Position numbers and translations under genes: made by a program. A stretch of 36,712 nucleotides of DNA from a virus, in the IMG/VR virus record IMGVR_UViG_3300043395_002709, positions 1 to 36,712 of that record; one strand, written 5' to 3'. Numbering within the stretch: the stretch's first letter is position 1; each line of letters opens with the position of its first letter. Below the pieces are notes generated by a model. That model was not told where the DNA came from, searched no databases, and saw only the letters and a list, made by a program, of their open reading frames with translations. Shown one piece after another: positions 10,931 through 19,800 of the stretch.

Positions 10931-10957
10931 TTTACCCACCTTTGCTCTCGCTATAGT
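10931..10957 (+). promoter_or_regulatory. Sigma70-like promoter (TTTACC-N15-TATAGT)
   Basis: TTTACC at 10931-10936 and TATAGT at 10952-10957 are 15 bases apart, just upstream of the first + strand gene after the minus-strand gene. The spacer is short for a standard sigma70 site, but the same TTTAC-N15-TATA(G/C)T layout recurs at 12132 and 22252. Expected start of transcription is near 10964. Confidence 0.5.
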
Positions 10958-10967
10958 GACTGAGTGA

Positions 10968-11336
10968 GTGGTACCGGTCGATGTGAACACCATTATTCGT
11001 CAACGCGACGATTTAAGGCTGTTGGAAGGCACGCAGGTTGAATGCTCCGGTCGAGTCAAAGAGTTTCGACGCCATGAAAAACGTCGAGATCTTGACACAA
11101 TCTTGCTCGTTAACTTGATCGTCACACCACTTCCCATCGGTGAATCCATTCTGGTCAACCATTTGTGGTTCCTTCGTCGTCAGTTTAAGAAGATTGGCCG
11201 TGTTCCAGAACAAAACGAGCGCGTCAAATTCCTTGGAGAAATATACTGCTACACTCGCCTTGGAGGAAAGTCGATTGATCGAGACCTATTCGGATCCACT
11301 GACTATGGGATCAAACCCGTGAGCTATGAAAATTGA
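10968..11336 (+). CDS. Conserved phage protein, possible OB-fold
   Basis: Up to 122 residues from GTG 10968; a second in-frame GTG at 10983 would suit the predicted promoter better because it leaves a short leader. The sequence alternates strands: GTQVECSGRVKEFRRHEKRR, ILLVNLIVTPLPIG, ILVNHLWFLRRQFKKIG, then RVKFLGEIYCYTRLGGKSIDRDL and YGIKPVSYE. A G-x-x-V-x-x-x-G-x-V start, a central H-L-W strand and a final 'V.F.GEIY.Y' strand are compatible with an OB-fold nucleic-acid-binding domain. It opens an operon with the exonuclease. Function is inferred only. Confidence 0.6.
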   Translation: MVPVDVNTIIRQRDDLRLLEGTQVECSGRVKEFRRHEKRRDLDTILLVNLIVTPLPIGESILVNHLWFLRRQFKKIGRVPEQNERVKFLGEIYCYTRLGGKSIDRDLFGSTDYGIKPVSYEN

Positions 11337-11526
11337 AATAACCGATCACTTCACGAATGAAGGCAAGGAGTTTTTTCGATTCGAACTCTACGATGGCCCC
11401 GATGGTATTGAGCACGTCAGCGGTTTCTCCTCTGACTTGATCGAAGCCTTCAGCAAGATTATTGAATGGAGAGAGCGAATCTCTCAAGATTACTACAACG
11501 ACATTGACGATGAAACCGACTACTGA
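11326..11526 (+). CDS. Small acidic hypothetical protein
   Basis: A 66-residue acidic protein (MKIEITDHFTNEGKEFFRF) whose start overlaps the previous gene by 11 bases and whose end (DIDDETDY) overlaps the following exonuclease gene by 17 bases. It has a short beta hairpin followed by a helix (SDLIEAFSKIIEWRERI). The tight overlaps imply translational coupling. No domain recognised. Confidence 0.6.
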   Translation: MKIEITDHFTNEGKEFFRFELYDGPDGIEHVSGFSSDLIEAFSKIIEWRERISQDYYNDIDDETDY

Positions 11527-12130
11527 GGAACTGGCTGGCTACAAAGACGCTGCGACGCAGTGGGCCAAAGAACGCCTTTCCGATGCCTCCACCGTAATCA
11601 TTGACACGGAGACCACCGGTCTTCCGAGCAAAGACCCGGATACCGAAATTTGTCAACTGGCAATCACGGACGTCAAAGGTCGCCCTCTATTCTCGATGCT
11701 CATCAAGCCGAACAAGCCGATGAGTGATGAGGTGATTGGGATCCACAAGATCACTAACGAGCAAGTTCAATATCAGCCAATCTTCAGCCAGGTGGCAAAG
11801 ATGGTAGCCTTCGTTCTTGAGAATAAGCACGTTGTCTGCTGGAACTCTGACTTCGATGTGAAGCTTCTGTGGTCACTCTTTAAGAAGTACGATCAGAAAC
11901 TCCCCAAGATCGCTGGCGCTTCTTGTGCCATGGACAAGTATTCCGAGTGGGTAGGAGAGTGGAGCGCCAAGAAAGAGGGTTTTAAGTGGCAACGCCTTCC
12001 CGCCCTTTCCGGTATGCCTGCTCACGACGCCTTCGCAGATTGCCTTTCTACAATCAAAGTCATTGAGATGATGTCCGGTGCCGTTGTTCAAGAAGAACTT
12101 AATGCCGAGGATATTGACCTAGATTTCTGA
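11510..12130 (+). CDS. DnaQ-like 3'-5' exonuclease (DEDDh)
   Basis: From ATG 11510 the product is 206 residues. Exo I is IIDTETTGL with Asp32 and Glu34, Exo II is NSDFDVKLL with Asp114, and Exo III is AHDAFADC with His172 and Asp177, which makes a complete DEDDh active site. Conserved 'IHKITNEQV' after Exo I is typical of the DnaQ/epsilon family. It could proofread or process DNA ends during phage replication. An in-frame start at 11462 would overlap the upstream gene heavily and add nothing conserved. The last residues are AEDIDLDF, matching the C-terminal LDF tails of two other proteins in the window. Confidence 0.88.
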   Translation: MKPTTEELAGYKDAATQWAKERLSDASTVIIDTETTGLPSKDPDTEICQLAITDVKGRPLFSMLIKPNKPMSDEVIGIHKITNEQVQYQPIFSQVAKMVAFVLENKHVVCWNSDFDVKLLWSLFKKYDQKLPKIAGASCAMDKYSEWVGEWSAKKEGFKWQRLPALSGMPAHDAFADCLSTIKVIEMMSGAVVQEELNAEDIDLDF

Positions 12131-12131
12131 C

Positions 12132-12158
12132 TTTACGCCTCCTAGTCAACCCTATACT
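12132..12158 (+). promoter_or_regulatory. Sigma70-like promoter (TTTACG-N15-TATACT)
   Basis: TTTACG (12132-12137) and TATACT (12153-12158) with a 15-base spacer lie in the 49-base gap before the gene at 12180. This is the same layout as the sites at 10931 and 22252. Predicted transcription start is near 12165. Confidence 0.5.
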
Positions 12159-12179
12159 GAATCGCAATTACATAGAACA

Positions 12180-12542
12180 ATGGACTCCACAGGACGATAC
12201 GTTGCTCGTTACGAACCTTCCGACAGTGACCACGAGTACCTTCAAGTCGCTATCGAGATGTCGATCTCGGACGAAGCAACTCTTCCGGACATGGTGAATT
12301 TCTTCGACTCCTTTTTGAAAGCAGCAGGTTACGTGTACGATGGTTCCCTGAAGATTGTTGAGGATAAGCCGAAGCGAACTTTCCGTGAAACAGCGGTAGC
12401 AGCCAGTGAATATTGGGCTAACAAAGAATTCGGTGACACACTCATCTCGGGCGGTCAGGGAACGGATGTAATCTCTTTTGGCGCAGCTCAACCTGCAATG
12501 GAGTTTGGCTCCCGTGGTTTCGACACCATTTCGATCGGCTGA
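12180..12542 (+). CDS. Hypothetical protein upstream of thyX
   Basis: A 120-residue protein, MDSTGRYVARYEPSDSDHEY at the start, with an acidic helical middle (DMVNFFDSFLKAAGYVYDG) and a low-complexity end containing two similar units, TDVISFG and FDTISIG. It follows a predicted promoter and ends 4 bases before thyX, so the two are probably co-transcribed. The pattern of N-terminal strands and a central helix is seen in small phage early proteins, but I cannot assign a function. Confidence 0.6.
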   Translation: MDSTGRYVARYEPSDSDHEYLQVAIEMSISDEATLPDMVNFFDSFLKAAGYVYDGSLKIVEDKPKRTFRETAVAASEYWANKEFGDTLISGGQGTDVISFGAAQPAMEFGSRGFDTISIG

Positions 12543-12546
12543 GGCG

Positions 12547-13326
12547 ATGAAGAATTCAAATCCCTGGATGATTGAGGGCTCGAGCAAAGCTCGCCTTGTG
12601 TGGGTCACTCCGGACGCCGAAGAGCACATTGCCTACATTGCGCGCGTTAGCAATCCAAAGAACCAAGAGAACGAGAAGTTCGAAGGTCTTCTGAAGTATT
12701 GCATCAAGCATGGACACGTCTCCGTGTTTGAGCAGGCGTCAATGTGTGTGGAAGTGATTACGCCGCTGGCGATTGCCACGCAGATGCTTCGTCACCGGTC
12801 GTTCTGTTTTCAGCAGTTTTCGCTTCGTTACAGCACCAACGAAGAACTTAAGGATCTTATTGGGGATCACGGGTCGCTGTACTACATTCCCGAAGAGGCA
12901 CGAGTCCAGGACCACAAGAACCGCCAGAACAGCATCTTCGCAGACGATGGCAAGCTGACTGACGTAATGTTTAACACCATGCAGTCCGCGTATACCGTAG
13001 CAGACCTCGCTTACAATGATCTCCTTAAAAGTGACATCGCGAAAGAAGTTGCCCGTTTCGTACTTCCACAAGGTGGTTATACTCGTATGTACGTCACAGG
13101 TTCTGCTCGCAGCTGGATGCATTACCTTGGGGTCCGTGATGACGAGGGCGTTGTGCAATGGGAGCACGTTGAACTCGCCCGAGCAATCAAACCAATCTTC
13201 AGCACTCAATTCCCTGCTGTTTATCGGGCATTCTTTAACCGAGAACCTTCCCCTCTGGAAGTCGAAAATCAAGAACTGAAAGCCGAAATTCAAGTACTGA
13301 AAGCCACTCTGCGAGGTAAACTCTGA
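12547..13326 (+). CDS. thyX: Flavin-dependent thymidylate synthase ThyX
   Basis: A 259-residue protein with the diagnostic ThyX motif RHR-x7-S: Arg82-His83-Arg84 ... Ser92 (RHRSFCFQQFS), followed by LRYS. Upstream CIKHGHVSVFEQ and downstream TGSARSWMHYLGVR match the FAD- and dUMP-binding regions of the family. ThyX makes dTMP from dUMP using methylenetetrahydrofolate and NADPH via FAD, supporting dTTP supply during infection. The start is ATG 12547; extending upstream to 12478 would overlap the previous gene. The end has a short coiled-coil-like tail (EVENQELKAEIQVLKATL), which is not part of the usual core. It works with the dCMP deaminase, MazG and NrdAB genes of this window. Confidence 0.95.
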   Translation: MKNSNPWMIEGSSKARLVWVTPDAEEHIAYIARVSNPKNQENEKFEGLLKYCIKHGHVSVFEQASMCVEVITPLAIATQMLRHRSFCFQQFSLRYSTNEELKDLIGDHGSLYYIPEEARVQDHKNRQNSIFADDGKLTDVMFNTMQSAYTVADLAYNDLLKSDIAKEVARFVLPQGGYTRMYVTGSARSWMHYLGVRDDEGVVQWEHVELARAIKPIFSTQFPAVYRAFFNREPSPLEVENQELKAEIQVLKATLRGKL

Positions 13327-13327
13327 A

Positions 13328-13549
13328 ATGACCACCCTGACGAAACAGCTTGTTCACGCTCACTGGCACATCCTGGAAGATTGGCCGAAGAAAGACGGTG
13401 AATACGTCGTTTGCTTTATGAAAGACAACGGCGACTACGGTTGGCCCGATGTTTGGGAGTTTTCGGCGCGAAACGGTTGGGAACCTTTGTTCGGTCAAGA
13501 TCATTCTGCTCAGCCAACTCATTGGTGTGATCTGCCGATGCCCCGATGA
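13328..13549 (+). CDS. DUF551-like small protein
   Basis: A 73-residue protein with HWHILEDWPKKDGEYVVCF at the start and THWCDLPMPR at the end. A W-x-x-x-x..P..G.YVV opening and a terminal THW-x-x-LP-x-P motif are the hallmarks of DUF551, a family of small phage and prophage proteins of unknown role. It starts one base after the thyX stop and overlaps the next gene by 4 bases. Confidence 0.65.
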   Translation: MTTLTKQLVHAHWHILEDWPKKDGEYVVCFMKDNGDYGWPDVWEFSARNGWEPLFGQDHSAQPTHWCDLPMPR

Positions 13550-14517
13550 TTGACAGACCGAAACTAGAATCTAACTTTCAATTTATTAACGATCCGGCGC
13601 CGCTTGTTGTGGTAGACTTTCATGTCTACCTTCACGATATTCTGCGCTGGTTCGAGGAAAAGATTGAAAACTCGTTCAAGCCCGAAGTTGAGGATAAACT
13701 CCTGAAAGGTGCGTGGGCGCTCAAAGTCAATCGCGGGCCAGATATGCTTCCGCGTCACAGTTACCGAATCGTAGTTGTGGCTGATAGTCGTTTTGCTGAC
13801 ACCGGAAATTACTGGCGCGATCGTTTCATGAAAGAATCGACCGATGTTCAAACCGCCTGGGAACAGTATGCTGAAACGCAGAATAAAAAGCTTGATGACA
13901 TTCCTACGCACTACAAAGGGACGCGAGGCGAAAAGACGGACAACTTCTGGCGTGTATTCCACATCGGATGGGCGTATTGTAATGAATACTTCCCGACGTT
14001 CTCTCAAGAAGGTTTCGAAGCAGACGACATTGCAGGCGCTATCTATCGCCTCAGTCGGGATAGCGGCTCTGACAGCGTTGTTACTCAGCGGCAAATCTTC
14101 CTCTCGACGTTAGATCGCGACTGGAGTCAACTTGTAGATGAGGAGCACCGTGTCTACTTCGCCAATACCCGCGTACCGTTCCCGAAGGAAAAGATACAAG
14201 AGAGGCTTGTTGGCAATCAAGGCGTTATCGAGCATACTTTGCATCGCATGGGTTACGAACTCGATCATCCTCGCAATCTGTCTGATTGGAAAGTTAAACA
14301 CGGGGATATGGGCGACAATCTTCCTCCAGGTAGCCCTAAATGTCTCTTTGATCTTTGCGAACCGAACCCTTATTATTCAGTTGAGAAAACGGCACCCTGG
14401 TACGGTGAATTTGTGGGGTGTTTGAATGATCCTGAGGCAAATGATCGGGCAGACCACTTTGACGCCACAATTCGTCAGTTTGCAAAGATTTGCCTTGAAG
14501 CTCCTGTGAGGTTGTGA
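13546..14517 (+). CDS. 5'-3' exonuclease / flap endonuclease (T4 RNase H-like)
   Basis: A 323-residue PIN-domain nuclease. An N-terminal strand ends in VVVDFHVYL (Asp24), followed by FEADD (Glu158, Asp160, Asp161), then LSTLDRDWSQLV (Asp190, Asp192), and an H3TH-type segment ending KHGDMGDNLPPG (Asp254, Asp257). The D / E-A-D-D / D-x-D / G-D-x-x-D-N-x-P-G order is that of FEN-like enzymes such as T4 RNase H, which remove RNA primers and flaps on the lagging strand. It starts within the stop of the DUF551-like gene (ATGA). Strong family call; the exact substrate is inferred. Confidence 0.85.
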   Translation: MIDRPKLESNFQFINDPAPLVVVDFHVYLHDILRWFEEKIENSFKPEVEDKLLKGAWALKVNRGPDMLPRHSYRIVVVADSRFADTGNYWRDRFMKESTDVQTAWEQYAETQNKKLDDIPTHYKGTRGEKTDNFWRVFHIGWAYCNEYFPTFSQEGFEADDIAGAIYRLSRDSGSDSVVTQRQIFLSTLDRDWSQLVDEEHRVYFANTRVPFPKEKIQERLVGNQGVIEHTLHRMGYELDHPRNLSDWKVKHGDMGDNLPPGSPKCLFDLCEPNPYYSVEKTAPWYGEFVGCLNDPEANDRADHFDATIRQFAKICLEAPVRL

Positions 14518-14521
14518 AACA

Positions 14522-14534
14522 GGGTAAAAGTAAG
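14522..14534 (+). promoter_or_regulatory. GGGTAAAAGTAAG box upstream of tail gene
   Basis: The 13-mer GGGTAAAAGTAAG ends 20 bases before the ATG at 14554. It is identical to the box at 16823 and differs by one base from the box at 35825, both at nearly the same distance from an ATG. It may be a phage-specific late promoter element or a translation signal. Confidence 0.45.
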
Positions 14535-14553
14535 CAATTCAATCCGATTTAGG

Positions 14554-15237
14554 ATGTCTGATGCCGCCTACCAGGCGAAGTACCTATCGATGGCGCGTCT
14601 CTTGTGGGAGGCGGCAGAGGGCTTGCCTGAAAGAATTCCTGATACTTACTCTAATTATCTTCGGCACGATTACGCTGACGGTTCCGTTTCTCTCGCGCCG
14701 TTGATCACTCGTTTTGAGTATGCCGAAGACCTAGAGCCGGAGGAGTGGGACGAAGCAATTGAGATCTTGGGTAAGGTCAATCCCTCCGATTGGCCTTTCT
14801 TTGAGGATATTGTCTCCGTAAACACTGAGGAGTTGCTTCGCATCTACGACGAGGATGCAACTCCGGAGGAAGACACACAAGATTTTATTGAGGATAGCCT
14901 CGGTTGTGGTGAGAAATGCGAGAAAGTTCTTGAGAAGGTGATTGAGTCCGTGTTCGGCTCACCTGTCGAGAAGATTCGTAGCAACAGTGGCGATTTCCCA
15001 AAAGAAGAAAACCAGTTTCTGCAAAAGGGCGACGGAACTTTTGCGGGAACATTTATGCACGGCGACCATAAATTCAACTTTGAGATTGCCCCAACTGAGA
15101 GCGGTTGGCTGTGCACTTACCGCATGAAGGCAGACTCGCTCGATAATTTGCCTCCGATTCCAAACGAGCATAAGGAAGAAAACGACGAGACGAAGAAAGA
15201 TTACACACGTAGAGTTCGCACAAGGGGGTGGAAATAA
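14554..15237 (+). CDS. Hypothetical tail-module protein
   Basis: The 227-residue acidic protein opens the tail module: MSDAAYQAKYLSMARLLWEA, an acidic helical region (DLEPEEWDEAIEILGKV), a linker around residues 105-125 rich in Asp/Glu, and a C-terminal beta domain (GTFAGTFMHGDHKFNFEIAP, GWLCTYRMK). It ends in a short basic tail. Its last base is shared with the next ATG. Location just before structural proteins and the tape measure suggests a tail assembly or minor structural role, such as a tail chaperone, but no family is recognised. Confidence 0.6.
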   Translation: MSDAAYQAKYLSMARLLWEAAEGLPERIPDTYSNYLRHDYADGSVSLAPLITRFEYAEDLEPEEWDEAIEILGKVNPSDWPFFEDIVSVNTEELLRIYDEDATPEEDTQDFIEDSLGCGEKCEKVLEKVIESVFGSPVEKIRSNSGDFPKEENQFLQKGDGTFAGTFMHGDHKFNFEIAPTESGWLCTYRMKADSLDNLPPIPNEHKEENDETKKDYTRRVRTRGWK

Positions 15238-16001
15238 TGGCCAACCCAGGTGGTCCTCTAAGCATGATCGGGATAACTCCCGAGTTGGTTTCAAACGTAG
15301 TCACTACCAGTGTAAGTTCGGGGGTTCGATCCAGCGCAAACCAGCTTTTTAAGGGGGTAGCAAACCAGAGTCTAGCCCAAGCAGGCTCTGCCCTAGTGGG
15401 AAACGTAGCCAGTAACGTTGTAAATGTTGGAATCAATTCTTTACTGGGTACCCAGGTAGCAGGATCCGCAGGGTTCAACCTGAACACCGGGGCAAACATT
15501 CTTGCGTCAACTGTAACACCGTTCGTAACTGCAAATCTTGCTCAAGGGATAAACCAATCGATTCAAAATAGCCTTAAAGGAGCAGGCCCACTTGGGTCGG
15601 TTCTTTCAGAAATTGGAACCGGACTTGTTAGTCAGGGACTGAACGGACTAACCAACTTAATCACGGGGGCAGCAACACCAGGCACCGGTGGTGGTGGGAG
15701 TCAAGCATCAAAGTTCTTCCCAGGCGCAGGAGCAGAACCTCCGGCAAGTTACGGTGGAAGTACTTACACACTCGGCTCAAATGGTCCTGATGTTGTAATT
15801 GCTATTCGCTCCGCAAATGCTGGCCCTCTGGCTTCAGCCGCCGCTGAGGCTATAAATGCACCTGCTGTTCCGACTTCTTTAGGGCTTAACACATTAACAA
15901 ACGCTAATTCTGTGACTAATACCGCTGCCAACGCCTTGAAATCAGCAGCTATGTCGGTAGACACAAGCAAATTTTCTCTTGAAGGAGCGTTACTAGCATG
16001 A
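15237..16001 (+). CDS. Ala/Ser/Gly-rich tail or baseplate structural protein
   Basis: 254 residues from ATG 15237 (MANPGGPLSMIGITPELVSN), which overlaps the preceding TAA by one base and has a purine-rich AAGGGGGTGGA just upstream; a GTG at 15228 is less likely. The protein is low in charge and rich in Ala, Ser, Gly, Asn and Val, with amphipathic helical repeats (NQLFKGVANQSLAQAGS, NLAQGINQSIQNSL). The composition resembles that of the next gene's N-terminus, to which it is coupled by a 4-base overlap. It is probably a virion protein near the tail tip. Confidence 0.6.
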   Translation: MANPGGPLSMIGITPELVSNVVTTSVSSGVRSSANQLFKGVANQSLAQAGSALVGNVASNVVNVGINSLLGTQVAGSAGFNLNTGANILASTVTPFVTANLAQGINQSIQNSLKGAGPLGSVLSEIGTGLVSQGLNGLTNLITGAATPGTGGGGSQASKFFPGAGAEPPASYGGSTYTLGSNGPDVVIAIRSANAGPLASAAAEAINAPAVPTSLGLNTLTNANSVTNTAANALKSAAMSVDTSKFSLEGALLA

Positions 16002-16813
16002 TAGGGTATGCAAATTCAATTGGAAATGCTGCTCTTGGAACTATAACTCAAGTTTCAGCTTCAGCAGCTACAAAATCTCTAGGTTCGGCAGCAGGGGGTT
16101 TAGCCTCCGTAGCAACTTCTGTCTTTTCAGGTGGTTCCACCTCCTTGACCTCGGCAGCTCAAAGTTTTGCATCGAACCTAAGTAGTCCAGCTGCCTCAGT
16201 AATGGGAGAAATCGGAGTGGGGGGCTTGCCAGGGACCGGAGAAGCCGCTCCTGCTTCTTCAGATGTAACCTGGACATTCATTTGCACTCCTGATGAAATT
16301 TCCTGGACGTCGTCAAACGCTGTAAATCGCGTTGAGATGTTTGGCACGAACAATCCACCCGCAATTTCTGGAACCAAGGGGATGAGAGAATTTTCCCTGA
16401 ATAATGCGCTGGTAGAAGGGTTCACGAGAAATAAAAAAGTTGAAGCTAAGATTGGAGCACTCGAAGATTTGCTCAAATTTTCTTCTTCGCTCGCTGGAGG
16501 GTATGTGAACGTACCTGTTTACCAGGTCTGGGCAAATGAGAAAGGCTATGGGCAGCAAGCTTTCTTTCTGATGAAAAGCGTACAAGTGAAGGAAACAATC
16601 CGGGATTTAGCGGGAGACGCAACTCGCGCCTACGTAGACGTTTCTTTTATTGAAGTTCCGGCTTTCCAGGTTGATTCGGGTATTGACCAGGCGCCTTTTT
16701 CGCAACAAGGCGCAAGCAGCACCCTTGTAAAAAACACTGCGGCAGCCCAAGCGCAACAAGCTGCCGCTGCTAAAGCTCCCCCAGCAGCTGCACCTAAGAC
16801 TGCCCCGAGATAG
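15998..16813 (+). CDS. Tail-tip/baseplate protein resembling contractile-tail tube/LysM-associated proteins
   Basis: A 271-residue protein. After an Ala/Ser-rich start comes a structured domain (residues ~88-225): WTFICTPDEISWTSSN, then VNRVEMFGTNNPPAISGTKG, REFSLNNALVEGF, IGALEDLL, VPVYQVWANEKGYGQQAFFL, and VKETIRDLAGDATRAYVDVSF followed by IEVP. 'F.....EISW....VN.V..FGT..PP..SG.+.MRE..L', later 'VKE..RD..G...RA.V.VSF.EVP', is the pattern of baseplate/tail-tube initiator proteins (XkdP or gp53-like) that often precede or follow the tape measure. The end is a disordered Ala/Pro/Gln tail. Family placement is by pattern, not by alignment. Confidence 0.6.
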   Translation: MIGYANSIGNAALGTITQVSASAATKSLGSAAGGLASVATSVFSGGSTSLTSAAQSFASNLSSPAASVMGEIGVGGLPGTGEAAPASSDVTWTFICTPDEISWTSSNAVNRVEMFGTNNPPAISGTKGMREFSLNNALVEGFTRNKKVEAKIGALEDLLKFSSSLAGGYVNVPVYQVWANEKGYGQQAFFLMKSVQVKETIRDLAGDATRAYVDVSFIEVPAFQVDSGIDQAPFSQQGASSTLVKNTAAAQAQQAAAAKAPPAAAPKTAPR

Positions 16814-16822
16814 GATAATACC

Positions 16823-16835
16823 GGGTAAAAGTAAG
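16823..16835 (+). promoter_or_regulatory. GGGTAAAAGTAAG box upstream of tape measure gene
   Basis: Exact second copy of the 13-mer found at 14522, ending 19 bases before the ATG of the tape measure gene. GATAATACC lies directly upstream and could act as an extended -10 region. Confidence 0.5.
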
Positions 16836-16853
16836 AAAGAATAACCTTGAAGA

Positions 16854-19800
16854 ATGGCCGACAATAGGACATTTACGCTGATCGGTAAGTTTGACGATCA
16901 AATCAGCAAGAAGCTGAAAGAGATCAACAAAGTTTTCTCGGAGATTCGAAAGTCTACCGAAGGGTTCGGTTCTGACGTCGGCAAGGTTTCAAAGTCGATT
17001 GGTAAGATGACGTCTTCTCTGGAAGACGCAGGAAGAGCAGCAGGTAAAGTTCGAGACACTGTATCGCAGATTGGCGAGGGTGTAAAAGGTTTAGACGGAA
17101 TCGGTGAGTCCCTGGAAGCCGCAGCGAGAGCGGCAGGAAGGGCACAGGACGAGGTTCTCGGCATTGGTGAAGCTGCCGGAAGGGCAAATCGTCAGGCTGA
17201 TGACTTGATGAATACCCTCCTCAAAGCTGAGGGTCTAAGCAAATTTGGCGACGCGATGGCCCAAGGCTTGAATCGCGGAATGAACGTTGTGATGAACACC
17301 GTTCAGAAAGGCGCTGGTGTAACAGCTAAGCTGTTTAAAGACGCCATGGACGATGAAATGGCGGACATTAAGGCAGCGTCCGGAATGCAAGGTTCCTTTG
17401 GTTTAGCCGGTTTCAAGGGTGACTTCCGCGATGCTCAGCGGATGTATAAGGCATATGATAAGACTGTTGCGGAAATGATCCGCCAATCTTCAGCGCCTAC
17501 CGCAAAAGTCGTGGAGCTTCAGCGATATACGCTGGATACAATGGGTCCTTTGATGCTTGCCGCACAAGGTGTCAAGAAAGGCACCGCGATGAAGGATATT
17601 GACCCTAAGAAAATTGAGGCATCGGCGAAGCAATATGGACAATTTCTGGAAAAAGCGGCTTTGTTCTCCCAAGGGACAGGCTCTGCTGGATTCCGTGTGG
17701 CAGCGGGTATCGAAGGACTGGTAACTCGCGGTAAAATTGATACCACGATTGACTTCTTCACGGATAACATCCTTCTGATGAAGAACTTGGAAAAGGCAGG
17801 GTTTGCCGGTCGAGGTCAACGAACATCAGATATGATGAACGCCACTGACGCGGTGCGGCTAAAGAAAATGATGGAAGCTTTCAATGCTTCTATGTCGGGA
17901 GAATCAACTAAAGCCATGGCCTCGAGTTTGACAGGCTCGCTTCAGGCGCTGCAAGACACGATCTTCAACCCTTCTGTCGGTATTCTCGGGATGTCGGTGA
18001 CATTCTCCACGGAAGAGCAGAAACGCGCAAACGACGCGATTCGCCGAATCCAGAACGAAAGAATCGCAGCGTATCAAAAAGAACTCAATAATGTTAAAAC
18101 AACGGAAGCAAGAAGAGAACAACTTCGAATCAACATTGAGCAAGCTGAAAAAACTCGGGACCAGCTAATCAACGAGGAAGTAATTAGCACTCCCTTCAAG
18201 GCATTTAGTTACGCGTTTTCAAACATTGTTCGCAAGTTAACCGAAGCAATTAATGCCATTGGCCCGGTCTGGACCAACTTTGCAGTGGCTGCAATCGAAG
18301 TTACTAACAAGGTTTTCGGACCCCTTGCAGAAGCTCTGGGGAATGTGGCTTCTAATATGCGGTCTAAAGACCCCAGCAAGCGCATGACGCAGGCTGAGGG
18401 TTTTGGGAGAATAGTTGGTGAAATTTTCAAAACAATCGGTCAAATCATGGGCGATATCGCCAGCATGATTAATGATCCCAACAGTGCGATGGGCAAAGCT
18501 CAAAGCGAGTTTATGAAAGGTTTCATGTCGGCGTTCGAAAAATCGCCCGGTGGGTTGAAGGCGGCGCAAGACGCAATCTCAAGAGGTTTGTCTGCTCTGA
18601 TCGGGAAATTCTTCGAGTTCCTCTGGAAAGCAATCACCTTCGAGCCGATTCGCCCGCTAATGCTGCTATTTGTGGCAGGTATCTTCGGACCACCGCTGAT
18701 TGGCGCTGTAATCGCAGGCGCAACTCCTTTGATCATTTCAGCCATTGGCAAGATGGTTGTTGGATCCCTGGGAAGAGGTGCGGGAGGCGGAGGTGCGGGA
18801 GGAGCCGCTGGTTTAGGCGCATTTATTACTCCCGGCGGTGCAAGAGCAGCCAGAGGTATAAGAGGAGCCGCAGGATTTGGAAGAGGGCTTCTAGGTCTGG
18901 CTTACAGTTTAGCCGGGCGCCCAGGATTGCGCGCCGGTCAAGCTGTAGGAGGAGCTTTAGGGGGAGTTGGAAGTGCTGTTGGTAAAGTAGGAAGGTACGT
19001 CCCAGGGGGAGCATTAGCTTTTGGTGCGCTTGACGCAGGGATGCGAATGGCTTCCGGGCAAGATGCGGGAAGGGCAATCGGCGGTGCGGCGGCAACAACG
19101 ATTGGTGCTACGCTAGGTGGAATTCTCGGCCAAGCACTGATTCCAATCCCCGGTGTCGGCGCCGCTGTAGGTTCAATCGCTGGCGGAATTATTGGAGATA
19201 AAGTCGGGACATTCTTTATGGGTCCGGCTGATGCTCAGGCTCAGGCTGCTGAAGCTCAGAAGCTTGCGGCCGATGCAATGAAGAGCGCTAGTGAGAAATA
19301 TGGCCCAGGTGCTGAAGGGATGGGCGGAATTGAAGCACTCTCCCGGAAGTTTGGCGGCGGCGTTGGATTCGAGAAATTCTTAGAGGGTGAAAAGAAAGCA
19401 GGTAGAGTAACACAACAACAGTATGTTGAGGGTCGTGTCTTAGCGTCACAAATGAAGACGTTGAATGTTGCTACCGATAAGGTTAAGACGACACAAGCAC
19501 GGTTGGCAGAGGCGACTGGCCTCAGTACGGGGCAGCAAAAGAAAATTGCGGCAGAGCTTGAAATTGCGAAACAAAAACAAAAGGCGGCAATGGATGCGAT
19601 CACTCAACAGTGGTCAAGCATGGACTCTAACAACAGAGTCAAAATCCTCACTTCCGCAGGTATTCTGGCTTCAGCTTTGCAGGAGGCCGCCGCGAAAATA
19701 AGAGGTATCAGGTTCCAGGCTCCCCCGCCTCCTCAGCCTGTGGTCCCTCCTGGTCCTCAAAAGGCTACAGCACCACCCAACACTCAATTCGCAGATTTCC

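Noticed and set aside
12739-13335. 198-residue antisense frame across thyX
   Set aside because: Opposite a clear ThyX gene with all catalytic motifs; no homologous pattern.
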